Origin: an uncultured Clostridium sp.
Lineage (GTDB): Bacteria > Bacillota > Clostridia > TANB77 > CAG-508
Direction of reading: 5' to 3'
NCBI GenBank assembly: GCA_900555835.1
Contig: USMK01000012.1
Coordinates: forward strand, 1-46,687
Length of the DNA stretch: 46,687 nt
A model generated the notes under the pieces. The model did not search any database. It saw nothing but the letters and a program-made list of their open reading frames with translations, and was not told where the DNA came from. The first letter of the stretch is position 1; each line of letters begins with the position of its first letter. Below, in pieces: positions 1-8,250 of this stretch. The translations under genes were made by a program, and so were the position numbers.

Positions 1-2
1 AA

Positions 3-989
3 AAGGCAAATTCCAATTTGAAAAATGTAATGAAAAATGTGAAATTTATACAGGGAAAAGGAGAGAATATAAGTATAGTAACACAAAATGGAGAAATATA
101 TGAAAAAGTGAGCCAAAATGCTAATTCAAAGATAAAAGATGCAAGAAAAATAATATCATCTTCTAATTCAAAGTATGTGATAAAAAATGATGGAACCTTA
201 TGGGCAAAGGGAATGTACACAACTGGAATGTGGGGGGAACCAACGCATAAAGACGACTACGTACAAGTAACGAAAGATGGCACGAATGCTTTCTCAAATG
301 TGAAAGACATATTTACTTCTACTAGAGGATTTTGTGCATTATTTATAACAATGGATAATAAAATATATTGGGCAGGAGATGATGGATATATAACATTTCC
401 ACAAACAGAGGGAGATTATAAATATCAAACATCAATATTAACATATTATCCCAAAGAAGTAACTAGTGATGTAATTGAGAGTATAAAAAATAAAATAAAA
501 GATATAGAATATTCGAATATAAATAGAGCAGGTATTGTAGGTGGAAATACACTAATATTAACAGAAGATGGAAAACTATATACAATGGCACATAATAGGA
601 ATATGTCAGGGAATAATACTTATGTAGATAAAGAAAACGGAGACTTCACTGAATTAACGATAAAAGAAGGAACTACGGTAAAACAAATCCTAACCGAAGA
701 TGGATTTAGTCTAGCTCTATTATCAAACGGCGAGGTCTACGGTTGGGGCTACAATACCTACGGTATCTTAGGTCCAAACTACGAAATAGGAGGAGTATAC
801 CCAACTCCAGTAAAACTAGAAGGATTACCAGCCAACATTCGCTATATGAGCCTAGGCAATGGATTTGCAATATTTGCAAGCAAAAGTGGAGAAGTATACG
901 GAATAGGCAAAAATGACTACGGCCAACTAGGTACAGGCGACAGCATAGGCAGAACTGAATTTGTAAGATGCACTAAGTTGGAAGAATAA
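3..989 (+). CDS. RCC1-repeat protein, 5' end outside window
   Basis: The frame is open to the left edge with no stop, so the gene is 5'-truncated by the window; the TTG at 18 is probably internal. About 328 residues are visible. They contain RCC1-like (beta-propeller blade) repeats, clearest near the C-terminus, with elements such as EVYGWGYNTYGILG and EVYGIGKNDYGQLGTG. Such repeats form propeller surfaces for protein binding; in gut Clostridia they are often found on exported, pilin-like surface proteins, but no export signal is visible here because the N-terminus is missing. Codon choice near the 3' end shifts to C- and A-ending codons. A terminator follows at 1076. The specific function is unknown. 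Confidence 0.75.
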   Translation, partial: KANSNLKNVMKNVKFIQGKGENISIVTQNGEIYEKVSQNANSKIKDARKIISSSNSKYVIKNDGTLWAKGMYTTGMWGEPTHKDDYVQVTKDGTNAFSNVKDIFTSTRGFCALFITMDNKIYWAGDDGYITFPQTEGDYKYQTSILTYYPKEVTSDVIESIKNKIKDIEYSNINRAGIVGGNTLILTEDGKLYTMAHNRNMSGNNTYVDKENGDFTELTIKEGTTVKQILTEDGFSLALLSNGEVYGWGYNTYGILGPNYEIGGVYPTPVKLEGLPANIRYMSLGNGFAIFASKSGEVYGIGKNDYGQLGTGDSIGRTEFVRCTKLEE

Positions 990-1075
990 GAGCCAATGTT
1001 TATTGAAACAGAGTAAAAAGACATTAAGGAATCTTGTGGGACTATATCCTAAGAATCACAAGGAATATATAAAAT

Positions 1076-1116
1076 AAAAGCAACAAAATATTTTTTGTGT
1101 TTTGTTGCTTTTTTAA
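1076..1116 (+). terminator. Rho-independent terminator after RCC1-like gene
   Basis: A stem pairs AAAGCAACAAAA with TTTTGTTGCTTT around a short T/G-rich loop and runs into a T tract. It lies about 90 bases after the stop at 989. Confidence 0.8.
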
Positions 1117-1187
1117 TTTATTTGGATTGAAATTAGTTAAACTATGTATTAAAAAGAATTAGGATATTATGATTTAGCTTTGATGTT

Positions 1188-1307
1188 ATGATTTGTCCTG
1201 AAAATGGGGACAGTTTAAAAAATATATTGAAAAATAATATTGATATAAGTTTGATACAAAAATGTACAGGATTAAGCTTTGGAGAAGTGAAGAAGATTAA
1301 AATGTAA
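1188..1307 (+). pseudogene. C-terminal remnant of an Rpn/PD-(D/E)XK transposase-like protein
   Basis: A 39-codon frame (ATG 1188, TAA 1305) ends in CTGLSFGEVKKIKM. That resembles the C-terminal tails of Rpn-type recombination-promoting nucleases and related PD-(D/E)XK transposase-family proteins, which often end in a GLS..E..KIK helix. No catalytic domain is present and there is no good ribosome site, so I treat it as a leftover. The rest of the 989-1414 gap holds the terminator at 1076 and a possible promoter for mutL. The family assignment rests on one short motif. Confidence 0.3.
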
Positions 1308-1345
1308 GGTTTATTTTTAAATAATCATATATTTTTCAAAAAAAG

Positions 1346-1374
1346 TGTTCAAATTGTTAAAATAATGATATAAT
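1346..1374 (+). promoter_or_regulatory. Possible mutL promoter
   Basis: A perfect -10 hexamer TATAAT at 1369-1374 lies 40 bases before the mutL start. The -35 is weak (around TGTTCA at 1346). Confidence 0.4.
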
Positions 1375-1413
1375 AGCTAACAAAACAGAAGATTTTGGAG
1401 GAGAACATAGAAT

Positions 1414-3624
1414 ATGGGAAAAATTGTGTTATTAGATGAACTTACTATAAATCAAATTGCGGCAGGTGAGGTTATTGAGAGACCGGCATCTGTTGTTAAG
1501 GAAATGGTGGAGAATTCCATAGATGCTGGGGCAAGTAATATTTGTGTTGATATAAAAAATGGTGGAATTTCAAGTATTAGAATTACTGATAATGGTAAAG
1601 GAATTGCTCCTGATGATATGGAGATTGCTTTTGAGAGACATGCTACAAGTAAGATAAGAACAGCCGAAGATTTAACTACTGTTAAATCTATGGGGTTTAG
1701 AGGCGAGGCTTTGGCTAGTATTGCTTCTATTGCTAATGTGGAAATGATTTCTAGAACAGAGGATGAAGAATTTGGACAAAAAATAGTTGTTGAAGCTGGA
1801 AAATTGCTAGAAAGAGAAGAAGTTGGAGCAGGTGTTGGTACTACTATTACTGTTAAAAATTTGTTTTTTAATACACCGGTTAGATATAAATTTTTAAAAA
1901 AGGATTATACCGAAACTGGTTATATTGAAGATGCCATAACCCGTTTGGCTCTAATCAATCCTAATATAGCATTTAAATTAACTAATAATGAAAAAACTAT
2001 TATTCAAACAACAGGGGACGGAAACATAAAGAATTGTATTTATAGTATTTTTGGAAAAGAAATTGCAAATGGAATTATAGATGTTAATTATGAATATGAA
2101 GGCATTAAGATTTCAGGAGTTATAGGAAAACCTGATATTGCAAGAAATAATAGAATAAATCAAATGTTTTTTGTAAATAAAAGATATGTAAAAGACAAAA
2201 CATTATCTGCTTCAATTGAGCAAGCATACAAAGGAATGCTAACAATCGGAAAACACGCATTTTGCATAATAAATATTGATTTAAATCCTAGCGAGGTTGA
2301 TGTAAATGTGCATCCTGCTAAATTGGAAGTGAGATTTAAAGAAGAAAACAAGGTGTTTAAAGCAATTTATCATGGAGTAAAAGAGGCTTTGCTAACATCT
2401 GATTTGGTTGTACATACTGAAAAAAGTGAAGAACAAACTAGATTAAACGAAGTGCAAGCTGATATTCCTGCTAAATTTAGAGAAGAACCTGAAAATAATA
2501 GCAGAAATAAATTTGCTAGTTTATTTAAGAGAAAGCCACAAGAATTAAATTGGGAAAAAGAAGAAGTTAGTGAAAGATTAAATTTGGTAGAGGCATTATA
2601 TAATCAGAAAAAAGAAGAAAATGCAAATAAAACAATAGAGTCAAATGAAGAACAAAAAGTAGAAAATACTGTTCAAAAAACAGAACAACAAATGGCACAA
2701 AACGTTCAAGGAACAGAAGAACGAATGAACCCAGAAGTGCAAGGATTGGAAATAAGAAATGAACAATTTAATACACTAGCAGAAAACAAAGACGGAGAAA
2801 AAAGACAAACAACAGAAGAAATGAATTACAAATTTGAAGAAATGTATGAAAAAACATTTGGAAAGAAAATAACAGACAAATTACAAGAAGAAGGAACTGC
2901 ATACTCAGTAGAAAATAAAGATGAACAACCTCAAATAGGACAAGTGGCAGAAGAAAGTGCAATGACTACTACTACTGAGACTGTTAAAGAATTACAAAAA
3001 CAAGAACAACAAAATATGTTTGAAAATAAAGAGACTTTTGTAGAACCTGTAAAATACAAATTTATAGGAATTGTATTTTCAACTTATATAATATTAGAAA
3101 TTGACAAAGAAATGTACATATTAGATCAACATGCTGCACATGAAAGAATAATGTACGAAAAAATAAAAAAGAACTTTTATAACAATGAAGCCAAAGACTC
3201 ACAACTTATGTTACTTCCAGATATAATTACTTTAACACATAAGGAAATGGATATTGCCAGATCTAATTACCAAATGTTTGAACAAGCTGGATTTACATTA
3301 GAGGAGTTTGGCGAAAACACAATAAAATTAACTGGTGTGCCTAATATTTGTATAGATTTGGATACTAAAGAATTGTTTATGAACATATTAGATGAAATTG
3401 ATACTGTTGCAGTTACTGCTAGACAACAAATTGAAGAAAAATTTATAGCAACTGTTGCTTGCAAAGCGGCTGTAAAGGCAAATATGGCATTGGATGCACA
3501 AGAAGTGGAAGCTTTAATGAATGAACTTTTGAAATTGCCAAATCCATTTACTTGTCCACACGGAAGACCAACTGCAATAAGAATGAGCAAATTTGATATA
3601 GAAAGAAAATTTAGTAGGAGATAA
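1414..3624 (+). CDS. mutL: DNA mismatch repair protein MutL
   Basis: MutL links mismatch recognition by MutS to strand incision. The 736-residue protein has the N-terminal GHKL ATPase (IAAGEVIERPASVVKEMVEN at residues 16-35, then DNGKGI and GFRGEALASIAS). A long charged Gln/Glu/Lys-rich linker covers about residues 340-545. The C-terminal domain carries DQHAAHERIMYE, which fits the endonuclease motif DQHA(x)2E(x)4E, and CPHGRP, a zinc-binding motif of nicking MutLs, so this should be an endonuclease-active MutL. The start is set by GGAGGAG upstream of ATG 1414. miaA begins 1 base after the stop, an operon arrangement also seen in other bacteria. No mutS is in view. Confidence 0.97.
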   Translation: MGKIVLLDELTINQIAAGEVIERPASVVKEMVENSIDAGASNICVDIKNGGISSIRITDNGKGIAPDDMEIAFERHATSKIRTAEDLTTVKSMGFRGEALASIASIANVEMISRTEDEEFGQKIVVEAGKLLEREEVGAGVGTTITVKNLFFNTPVRYKFLKKDYTETGYIEDAITRLALINPNIAFKLTNNEKTIIQTTGDGNIKNCIYSIFGKEIANGIIDVNYEYEGIKISGVIGKPDIARNNRINQMFFVNKRYVKDKTLSASIEQAYKGMLTIGKHAFCIINIDLNPSEVDVNVHPAKLEVRFKEENKVFKAIYHGVKEALLTSDLVVHTEKSEEQTRLNEVQADIPAKFREEPENNSRNKFASLFKRKPQELNWEKEEVSERLNLVEALYNQKKEENANKTIESNEEQKVENTVQKTEQQMAQNVQGTEERMNPEVQGLEIRNEQFNTLAENKDGEKRQTTEEMNYKFEEMYEKTFGKKITDKLQEEGTAYSVENKDEQPQIGQVAEESAMTTTTETVKELQKQEQQNMFENKETFVEPVKYKFIGIVFSTYIILEIDKEMYILDQHAAHERIMYEKIKKNFYNNEAKDSQLMLLPDIITLTHKEMDIARSNYQMFEQAGFTLEEFGENTIKLTGVPNICIDLDTKELFMNILDEIDTVAVTARQQIEEKFIATVACKAAVKANMALDAQEVEALMNELLKLPNPFTCPHGRPTAIRMSKFDIERKFSRR

Positions 3625-3625
3625 T

Positions 3626-4585
3626 ATGGAAAAGCAAAAAGTTATAGCTATTGTAGGACCAACGGCTTCTGGAAAGACTGATTTAGCAATAGAATTAGCT
3701 GAAAAAATCAATGGAGAAATAATATCTTGTGATTCAATGCAAATTTATAAAGAAATGGATATTGGAACTGCAAAACCAACTGAGGAAGAACAAAAAAGGA
3801 TAAAACATTATTTGATAGATGTTGTTTCACCAGAGGAAAGATTTAGTGTATCTGATTATCAAAAACAAGCAGAACAAGCTATTGAGAAAGTTTTAAGCAA
3901 AAACAAAGTGCCTATTATTGTTGGAGGAACTGGTTTGTATGCTAATTCCTTAATTTATGGAATAAAATTTTTAGATATAAAATTTGATGCAAATTACAGA
4001 AGAAAATTAGAAGAAAGAGTAGAAAAAGAAGGATTAGAAAAATTATATAATGAAGCAAAACAAATTGACGAAGAAGCAATGAAAACAATAAGTATAAATG
4101 ACAAAAAGAGAATTCTTCGTGTTTTAGAAATTTATAAACAAACAGGAAAAACTAAAACAGAACAAGACATTTTATCAAGGATTCAAGAAGTTAAATATGA
4201 TTATAAAGTGTTTGGAATAAATATGGACAGACAGCTACTTTACAATAGAATAAATTTAAGAGTAGACAAAATGATAGAAAATGGATTGATTGAAGAAGTG
4301 CAAGATATATACAAAAAATATAATTCTTTTCCAACAGCTTTACAGGCAATTGGTTATAAGGAAGTTGTAGAATATCTAAAAAAAGAGATAACCAAAGAAG
4401 AAATGATAGAAAAAATAAAAATGGAATCTAGAAGATATGCTAAAAGACAACTTACATGGTTTAGAAAAAATAAAGAAATAATATGGCTAGATGGATTAGA
4501 AGATAAACAAAATAATATAGAGATTATTTTGGAGGAATATAGTGGAAAAAAAGAACAAGAAGGTAACAAAGAAAAGCAAAGTTAA
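3626..4585 (+). CDS. miaA: tRNA dimethylallyltransferase MiaA
   Basis: MiaA transfers a dimethylallyl group to N6 of A37 in tRNAs that read UNN codons. The 319-residue length is normal. Visible motifs are the P-loop GPTASGKT near residue 10, the substrate-contact region SCDSMQIYKEMDIGTAKP, VVGGTGLY-like IIVGGTGLYANSL, and RQLTWFRKN near the C-terminus. It starts directly after mutL and its 3' end overlaps the next gene by 44 bases, so the three genes are probably co-transcribed and translationally coupled. A37 modification affects reading-frame maintenance, which is of interest given the CGG frameshift pattern, but I see no specific link. Confidence 0.97.
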   Translation: MEKQKVIAIVGPTASGKTDLAIELAEKINGEIISCDSMQIYKEMDIGTAKPTEEEQKRIKHYLIDVVSPEERFSVSDYQKQAEQAIEKVLSKNKVPIIVGGTGLYANSLIYGIKFLDIKFDANYRRKLEERVEKEGLEKLYNEAKQIDEEAMKTISINDKKRILRVLEIYKQTGKTKTEQDILSRIQEVKYDYKVFGINMDRQLLYNRINLRVDKMIENGLIEEVQDIYKKYNSFPTALQAIGYKEVVEYLKKEITKEEMIEKIKMESRRYAKRQLTWFRKNKEIIWLDGLEDKQNNIEIILEEYSGKKEQEGNKEKQS

Positions 4586-5798
4586 TATAATAATGCCAAT
4601 GATAATTACAACAATTGTTGTTGCGATAATTATTTTGTATATAGGAAATTCTATGTATGATTGGCTAAAACAGCCTACCAACGTATTTTTAGTTGAAAAT
4701 GGAGAGGTAATACAAGAAGAAACGGCAACTGGATATGTTATTAGAGATGAAAGTGTTGTTCAAGGTGAGAATTACAAAAATGGAATATTGAAAATAAAAA
4801 CAGAGGGGCAAAGAGTTTCAAAGGGAGATTCTATTTTTAGATATTTAAGTGAGTCAGAAGAAAGTATAAAACAACAAATATCAGAAATTGACAACCAAAT
4901 TCAAAAAATAATGGACAATAATGCTAGTGGATTTTCAAGTGAAAAAAAATTACTGGAAAATCAAATAAAAGCACAGGTTGACGAATTATATAAAAATAAC
5001 AATATACAAAAAAATAATGAATACAAAAAAGAGATAGATTCAGCAATAACAAAAAAAGCCAGAGCTATTGGTGAACTTAGTCCGACAGGAAGCGAACTTA
5101 AAAATTTAATTAACAAAAGGGATGAATTGGAAAATAAATTAAAAGCTAATTCAGAATATATAAAAGCTCCTATAAGTGGAATTGTTTCATATAGGATTGA
5201 CGGACTAGAAGATAAGTTGAAAATTGACGATTTTTCGTATTTGAACAAGAATTTCTTAGAAAGTTTGAATTTAAAGACAGGTAGTGTAATTGCTGAAAAT
5301 GACGAAAAAGGGAAGATTATAAATAATTTTGAATGTTATATTGCTGTTATTTTAAATTCTAATGAGGCAAAGAATGCCAGACTTGGAGATAAAGTAAAAT
5401 TAATATTATCTAATTTAGAGGAAATTTCGGCTATAATATCGTATATTAATGTAGAAGAAGATGACACTAGGACAATAATATTTAAAATTACAAATAATAT
5501 AGAAGAATTAATAAAATACAGAAAGATTTCAATTGATATAGTTTGGTGGAATTACAAGGGATTAAGAGTTCCAAATTCTTCTATTATAACAGAAGATGGA
5601 AAAGCGTATGTTGTAAGAAATAGAGCTGGATATTTGGATAAAATTTTAGTTAAAATATTAAGACAAAACGAAACATACTCAATAATAGATAGATATACCA
5701 CAGAAGAATTTAAAGATATGGGATATACGGCAAAAGAAATAAATAGTATGCCTAAAATTTCATTATATGATGAAATTTTAATAACCCCAAGCAGGTAA
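4542..5798 (+). CDS. HlyD-like membrane-fusion protein
   Basis: A 418-residue protein starting at GTG 4542, set by GGAGGAATATA, inside the end of miaA. A lysine-rich cytoplasmic tail is followed by one membrane segment at about residues 16-37. Next come a lipoyl-like half-barrel (TATGYVIRDESVV), a predicted coiled-coil hairpin at about 105-205 and a second half-barrel around IKAPISGIVSYRIDG, the order typical of HlyD/AcrA-type adaptors. The homologous position before sepF in many Clostridia holds an adaptor-like protein of unknown role. No partner ABC transporter is adjacent, so substrate and function are unknown; a role at the division site is only suggested by its neighbours sepF and divIVA. 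Confidence 0.75.
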   Translation: MEKKNKKVTKKSKVNIIMPMIITTIVVAIIILYIGNSMYDWLKQPTNVFLVENGEVIQEETATGYVIRDESVVQGENYKNGILKIKTEGQRVSKGDSIFRYLSESEESIKQQISEIDNQIQKIMDNNASGFSSEKKLLENQIKAQVDELYKNNNIQKNNEYKKEIDSAITKKARAIGELSPTGSELKNLINKRDELENKLKANSEYIKAPISGIVSYRIDGLEDKLKIDDFSYLNKNFLESLNLKTGSVIAENDEKGKIINNFECYIAVILNSNEAKNARLGDKVKLILSNLEEISAIISYINVEEDDTRTIIFKITNNIEELIKYRKISIDIVWWNYKGLRVPNSSIITEDGKAYVVRNRAGYLDKILVKILRQNETYSIIDRYTTEEFKDMGYTAKEINSMPKISLYDEILITPSR

Positions 5799-5854
5799 TT
5801 TGTTACAATAATATTACAGCAATGTTATTTTTAGATTACAAACAGCAAAAATGC

Positions 5855-5885
5855 TTGACAAAATTCTCTAAAAGGTGGATACTAT
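5855..5885 (+). promoter_or_regulatory. Possible sepF promoter
   Basis: TTGACA at 5855-5860 and TACTAT at 5880-5885 with a 19-base spacer, longer than ideal, in the 130-base gap before sepF. Confidence 0.4.
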
Positions 5886-5929
5886 ATGTAAAGTTTTAAA
5901 AACAAAGGAAAATTGTGGGAGGTATTCGT

Positions 5930-6415
5930 ATGGCAGGAGCTATAATGAACAAAGTGTTAGATTTTTTAGGAATGGAACAAGAAGATGAAGAAGATTTCGA
6001 TGTACAAGAAGAAAATGTACAATACGGAATGGAAGATGATGAAGAAACATCTGATAAACGATTTTTTGGAAAAAGAGGAAAAGTTGTGAATATGGCACAA
6101 ACACAACAAGTAAAAATGGTTGTGTTCCAAGTAACATCTTTTGAACAATCAGAAACAATATGTAATATGTTAAAACAAAAACAATCTGTTATTGTTAGTT
6201 TAGAATATGTAAACAAAGATATTGCAAGAAGAGTTGTTGATTTTATAAGTGGTAGTGTTCATGCATTAGATGGACATATTCAAAAAGTTTCAAATGCAAT
6301 ATTTGTAGTTGCACCATTTAACTATGAAATATCTAATGAACTTGCAAGAGAAGAAATAAAAAATAAACTTTCTGTATCTTGGTTAAAAAATAACAATAAT
6401 AATAATGGATTCTAA
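5930..6415 (+). CDS. sepF: Cell division protein SepF
   Basis: SepF bundles FtsZ filaments and helps tether them to the membrane in Gram-positive bacteria. I choose ATG 5930, giving 161 residues, because GGGAGG lies 7 bases upstream; the GTG at 5915 overlaps that ribosome site. The N-terminus (MAGAIMNKVLDFLGM) fits the amphipathic membrane-binding helix. An acidic linker follows, then the SepF core from about residue 58, including VFQVTSFEQSETICNMLKQK and ARRVVDFISGSVHALDGHIQ. divIVA follows 26 bases later with its own ribosome site, the usual division-gene neighbourhood. Confidence 0.95.
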   Translation: MAGAIMNKVLDFLGMEQEDEEDFDVQEENVQYGMEDDEETSDKRFFGKRGKVVNMAQTQQVKMVVFQVTSFEQSETICNMLKQKQSVIVSLEYVNKDIARRVVDFISGSVHALDGHIQKVSNAIFVVAPFNYEISNELAREEIKNKLSVSWLKNNNNNNGF

Positions 6416-6441
6416 AAAACATTTAATTAGGAGGCAAATAT

Positions 6442-6894
6442 ATGTTAACACCTTTAGACATTGAAAACAAGAAATTTTCAAAGCAAATGATGAATGGATA
6501 TAGTGTTTCAGAGGTTGATGACTTTTTAGACGAATTAACATCAGATTACGAAAAAATGTATAAAGAAAATTCGGATTTAAAGGATAAACTAGAAGCTGCA
6601 TCAAACAATTTGAGTCAATATAAATCAATTGAAACAACATTGCAAAATACATTAGTAATGGCTCAAAGCACTGCTGAAAATATACAAAATGTTGCTAAAC
6701 AAAAAGCAGATCAATTAATAAAAGAAGCAGAATCAGGAGCAAGACAATCTGTACTTGAATTAGAACAAGAGATTGTTTTAAAACAAAAAGAATTAGAGAA
6801 TACCAAAAAACAATTTGATATATATAAAGCAAAAATGGAATCATTGTTAATTTCACAATTGGAATTATTAAAAGATATGAAAGCAGAAGATTAA
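6442..6894 (+). CDS. divIVA: DivIVA-domain protein
   Basis: A 150-residue protein with the DivIVA N-terminal domain (MLTPLDIENKKFSKQMMNGY followed by SVSEVDDFLDEL) and a long coiled coil to the C-terminus. DivIVA senses negative membrane curvature and marks poles and septa, recruiting division or cell-wall proteins. AGGAGG precedes the ATG. It is the last gene of the run that includes sepF and is followed directly by a strong terminator. Confidence 0.93.
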   Translation: MLTPLDIENKKFSKQMMNGYSVSEVDDFLDELTSDYEKMYKENSDLKDKLEAASNNLSQYKSIETTLQNTLVMAQSTAENIQNVAKQKADQLIKEAESGARQSVLELEQEIVLKQKELENTKKQFDIYKAKMESLLISQLELLKDMKAED

Positions 6895-6896
6895 AC

Positions 6897-6926
6897 AAAA
6901 GCGGGAAAATTTATCCCGCTTTTTAG
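6897..6926 (+). terminator. Rho-independent terminator after divIVA
   Basis: GCGGGA pairs with TCCCGC around a short AT loop and is followed by five Ts, two bases after the divIVA stop. Confidence 0.92.
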
Positions 6927-7012
6927 CACACTTATCACATATGAAAAATATTAAGAAAATTTAACAAGTGTTACATATTTATTAAATATATATTACAATT
7001 CTGTTATTACTA

Positions 7013-7040
7013 TTGACATATAGATAAATAATTATAAAAT
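7013..7040 (+). promoter_or_regulatory. Promoter upstream of rsmD
   Basis: TTGACA at 7013-7018, a 16-base spacer and TAAAAT at 7035-7040, 24 bases before the rsmD start and downstream of a terminator. Confidence 0.65.
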
Positions 7041-7063
7041 ATATATGTGATTAGAGGTGCAAT

Positions 7064-7609
7064 ATGAGGATAATAAGTGGAAAAGCTAGAGGAACAAAGC
7101 TATTTACGTTAGATGGATTAAACACAAGGCCAACACTAGATAGAGTAAAAGAACCACTATTTAGCATAATTCAAGAATATGTGGTAGATTCAAATGTACT
7201 TGATTTATTTGCAGGAAGTGGAGCTTTAGGACTAGAAGCACTAAGCAGAGGCGCAAAAAGTGCAATCCTTTGTGATAATTCAAAAGAGGCTGTTGATATA
7301 ATTTATAAAAATATTACCAAAACAAAGCTAAATGCAGAAGTGATTAATAATGATTTTGTTAAAACTTTAAAAAGACTGGATGGAAGGCAATTTGATATAA
7401 TATTTCTAGACCCTCCATATGAAACCAATTATTTAGAAGAAGCGATAAACAAAATATTAGAATTAAATTTACTAAAAGAAAATGGCTTAGTAATAGCCGA
7501 AACCGATAATCAAGAAAAAGTAGAAAAAATTAAAAAATTAGATATAACAATAAGCGATATAAGAAAATATGGAAGAGTTATTCTAATATTTTTGAATCGA
7601 AAGGGGTAA
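7064..7609 (+). CDS. rsmD: 16S rRNA (guanine966-N2)-methyltransferase RsmD
   Basis: RsmD methylates N2 of G966 in 16S rRNA, in the P-site region of the small subunit. The 181 residues include the family N-terminus RIISGKARG, the region TRPTLDRVKEPLFSI, the SAM-binding LDLFAGSGALGLEALSRGA at about residues 46-64 and the catalytic DPPYE near residue 112. AGAGGTGC precedes ATG 7064. The next gene begins 4 bases after the stop, so they form an operon. G966 lies near the P-site tRNA, a possible but unproven link to decoding quirks in this genome. Confidence 0.95.
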   Translation: MRIISGKARGTKLFTLDGLNTRPTLDRVKEPLFSIIQEYVVDSNVLDLFAGSGALGLEALSRGAKSAILCDNSKEAVDIIYKNITKTKLNAEVINNDFVKTLKRLDGRQFDIIFLDPPYETNYLEEAINKILELNLLKENGLVIAETDNQEKVEKIKKLDITISDIRKYGRVILIFLNRKG

Positions 7610-7613
7610 AACA

Positions 7614-8162
7614 ATGGAAATTTTTACATTGCTAGAAACTTTGGAAGATATTTTAGAAAGAAGCAAGACAGTTCCATTTACAAACAAAGGGATTGTTGAA
7701 AAAGAAGAATTGCTTGATATAATAAAAGAAATTAGACTTAAATTACCAGATGAGCTAAAACAAGCTAAATGGGTAAAAGAAGAAAGACAAAGAATATTAG
7801 AAGAAGCTCAAAAAGAAGCAGACGATATTGTAAAAGAAGCAGAAAATAGAATAATAGCAATGATTGACGAACACGAAATAACAAAAAAAGCATATGAACA
7901 AAAAACAGAAATAATTGAACTTGCGAATGAAATGTCAAGAGAAATTTCAAAAGGAACAAAAGCATATGCTGACAAAATTCTTGAAAATGTAGAAGATACA
8001 TTACAAAAATCATTACAAACAATGAAAGCAACTGTTGATGATGCTCTTCAAACAATGCAAAATCAAGTTGGTGGAGCTTTAACAGGAATTGAGAATGATT
8101 TTGAACAAACAGTTGATGGAGTAATTAAAACTGTAAGAGAAAATAGAAGAGAATTGGAGTAA
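7614..8162 (+). CDS. Coiled-coil protein, V-ATPase subunit H-like
   Basis: A 182-residue soluble, charged protein dominated by coiled coil, with the stretch ILEEAQKEADDIVKEAENRI seen in DivIVA-like and ATP-synthase stalk-like proteins. Such genes are usually annotated as ATPase or V-type ATPase subunit H-like and often sit next to rsmD in Clostridia. There is no catalytic motif and no membrane segment. It probably forms an elongated oligomer; function unknown. A hairpin terminator follows. Confidence 0.7.
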   Translation: MEIFTLLETLEDILERSKTVPFTNKGIVEKEELLDIIKEIRLKLPDELKQAKWVKEERQRILEEAQKEADDIVKEAENRIIAMIDEHEITKKAYEQKTEIIELANEMSREISKGTKAYADKILENVEDTLQKSLQTMKATVDDALQTMQNQVGGALTGIENDFEQTVDGVIKTVRENRRELE

Positions 8163-8187
8163 GATAATAGGAAAGTCAGAATTTGGA

Positions 8188-8229
8188 AGTCAGAGAAGGA
8201 ACAAATTTGATTTCCTGTTCTGACTTTTT
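8188..8229 (+). terminator. Rho-independent terminator before ftsK/spoIIIE
   Basis: AGTCAGA pairs with TCTGACT, with an inner AGGAA/TTCCT pairing, followed by Ts. Confidence 0.85.
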
Positions 8230-8250
8230 GCATTAAAGGAGCGATTTTTT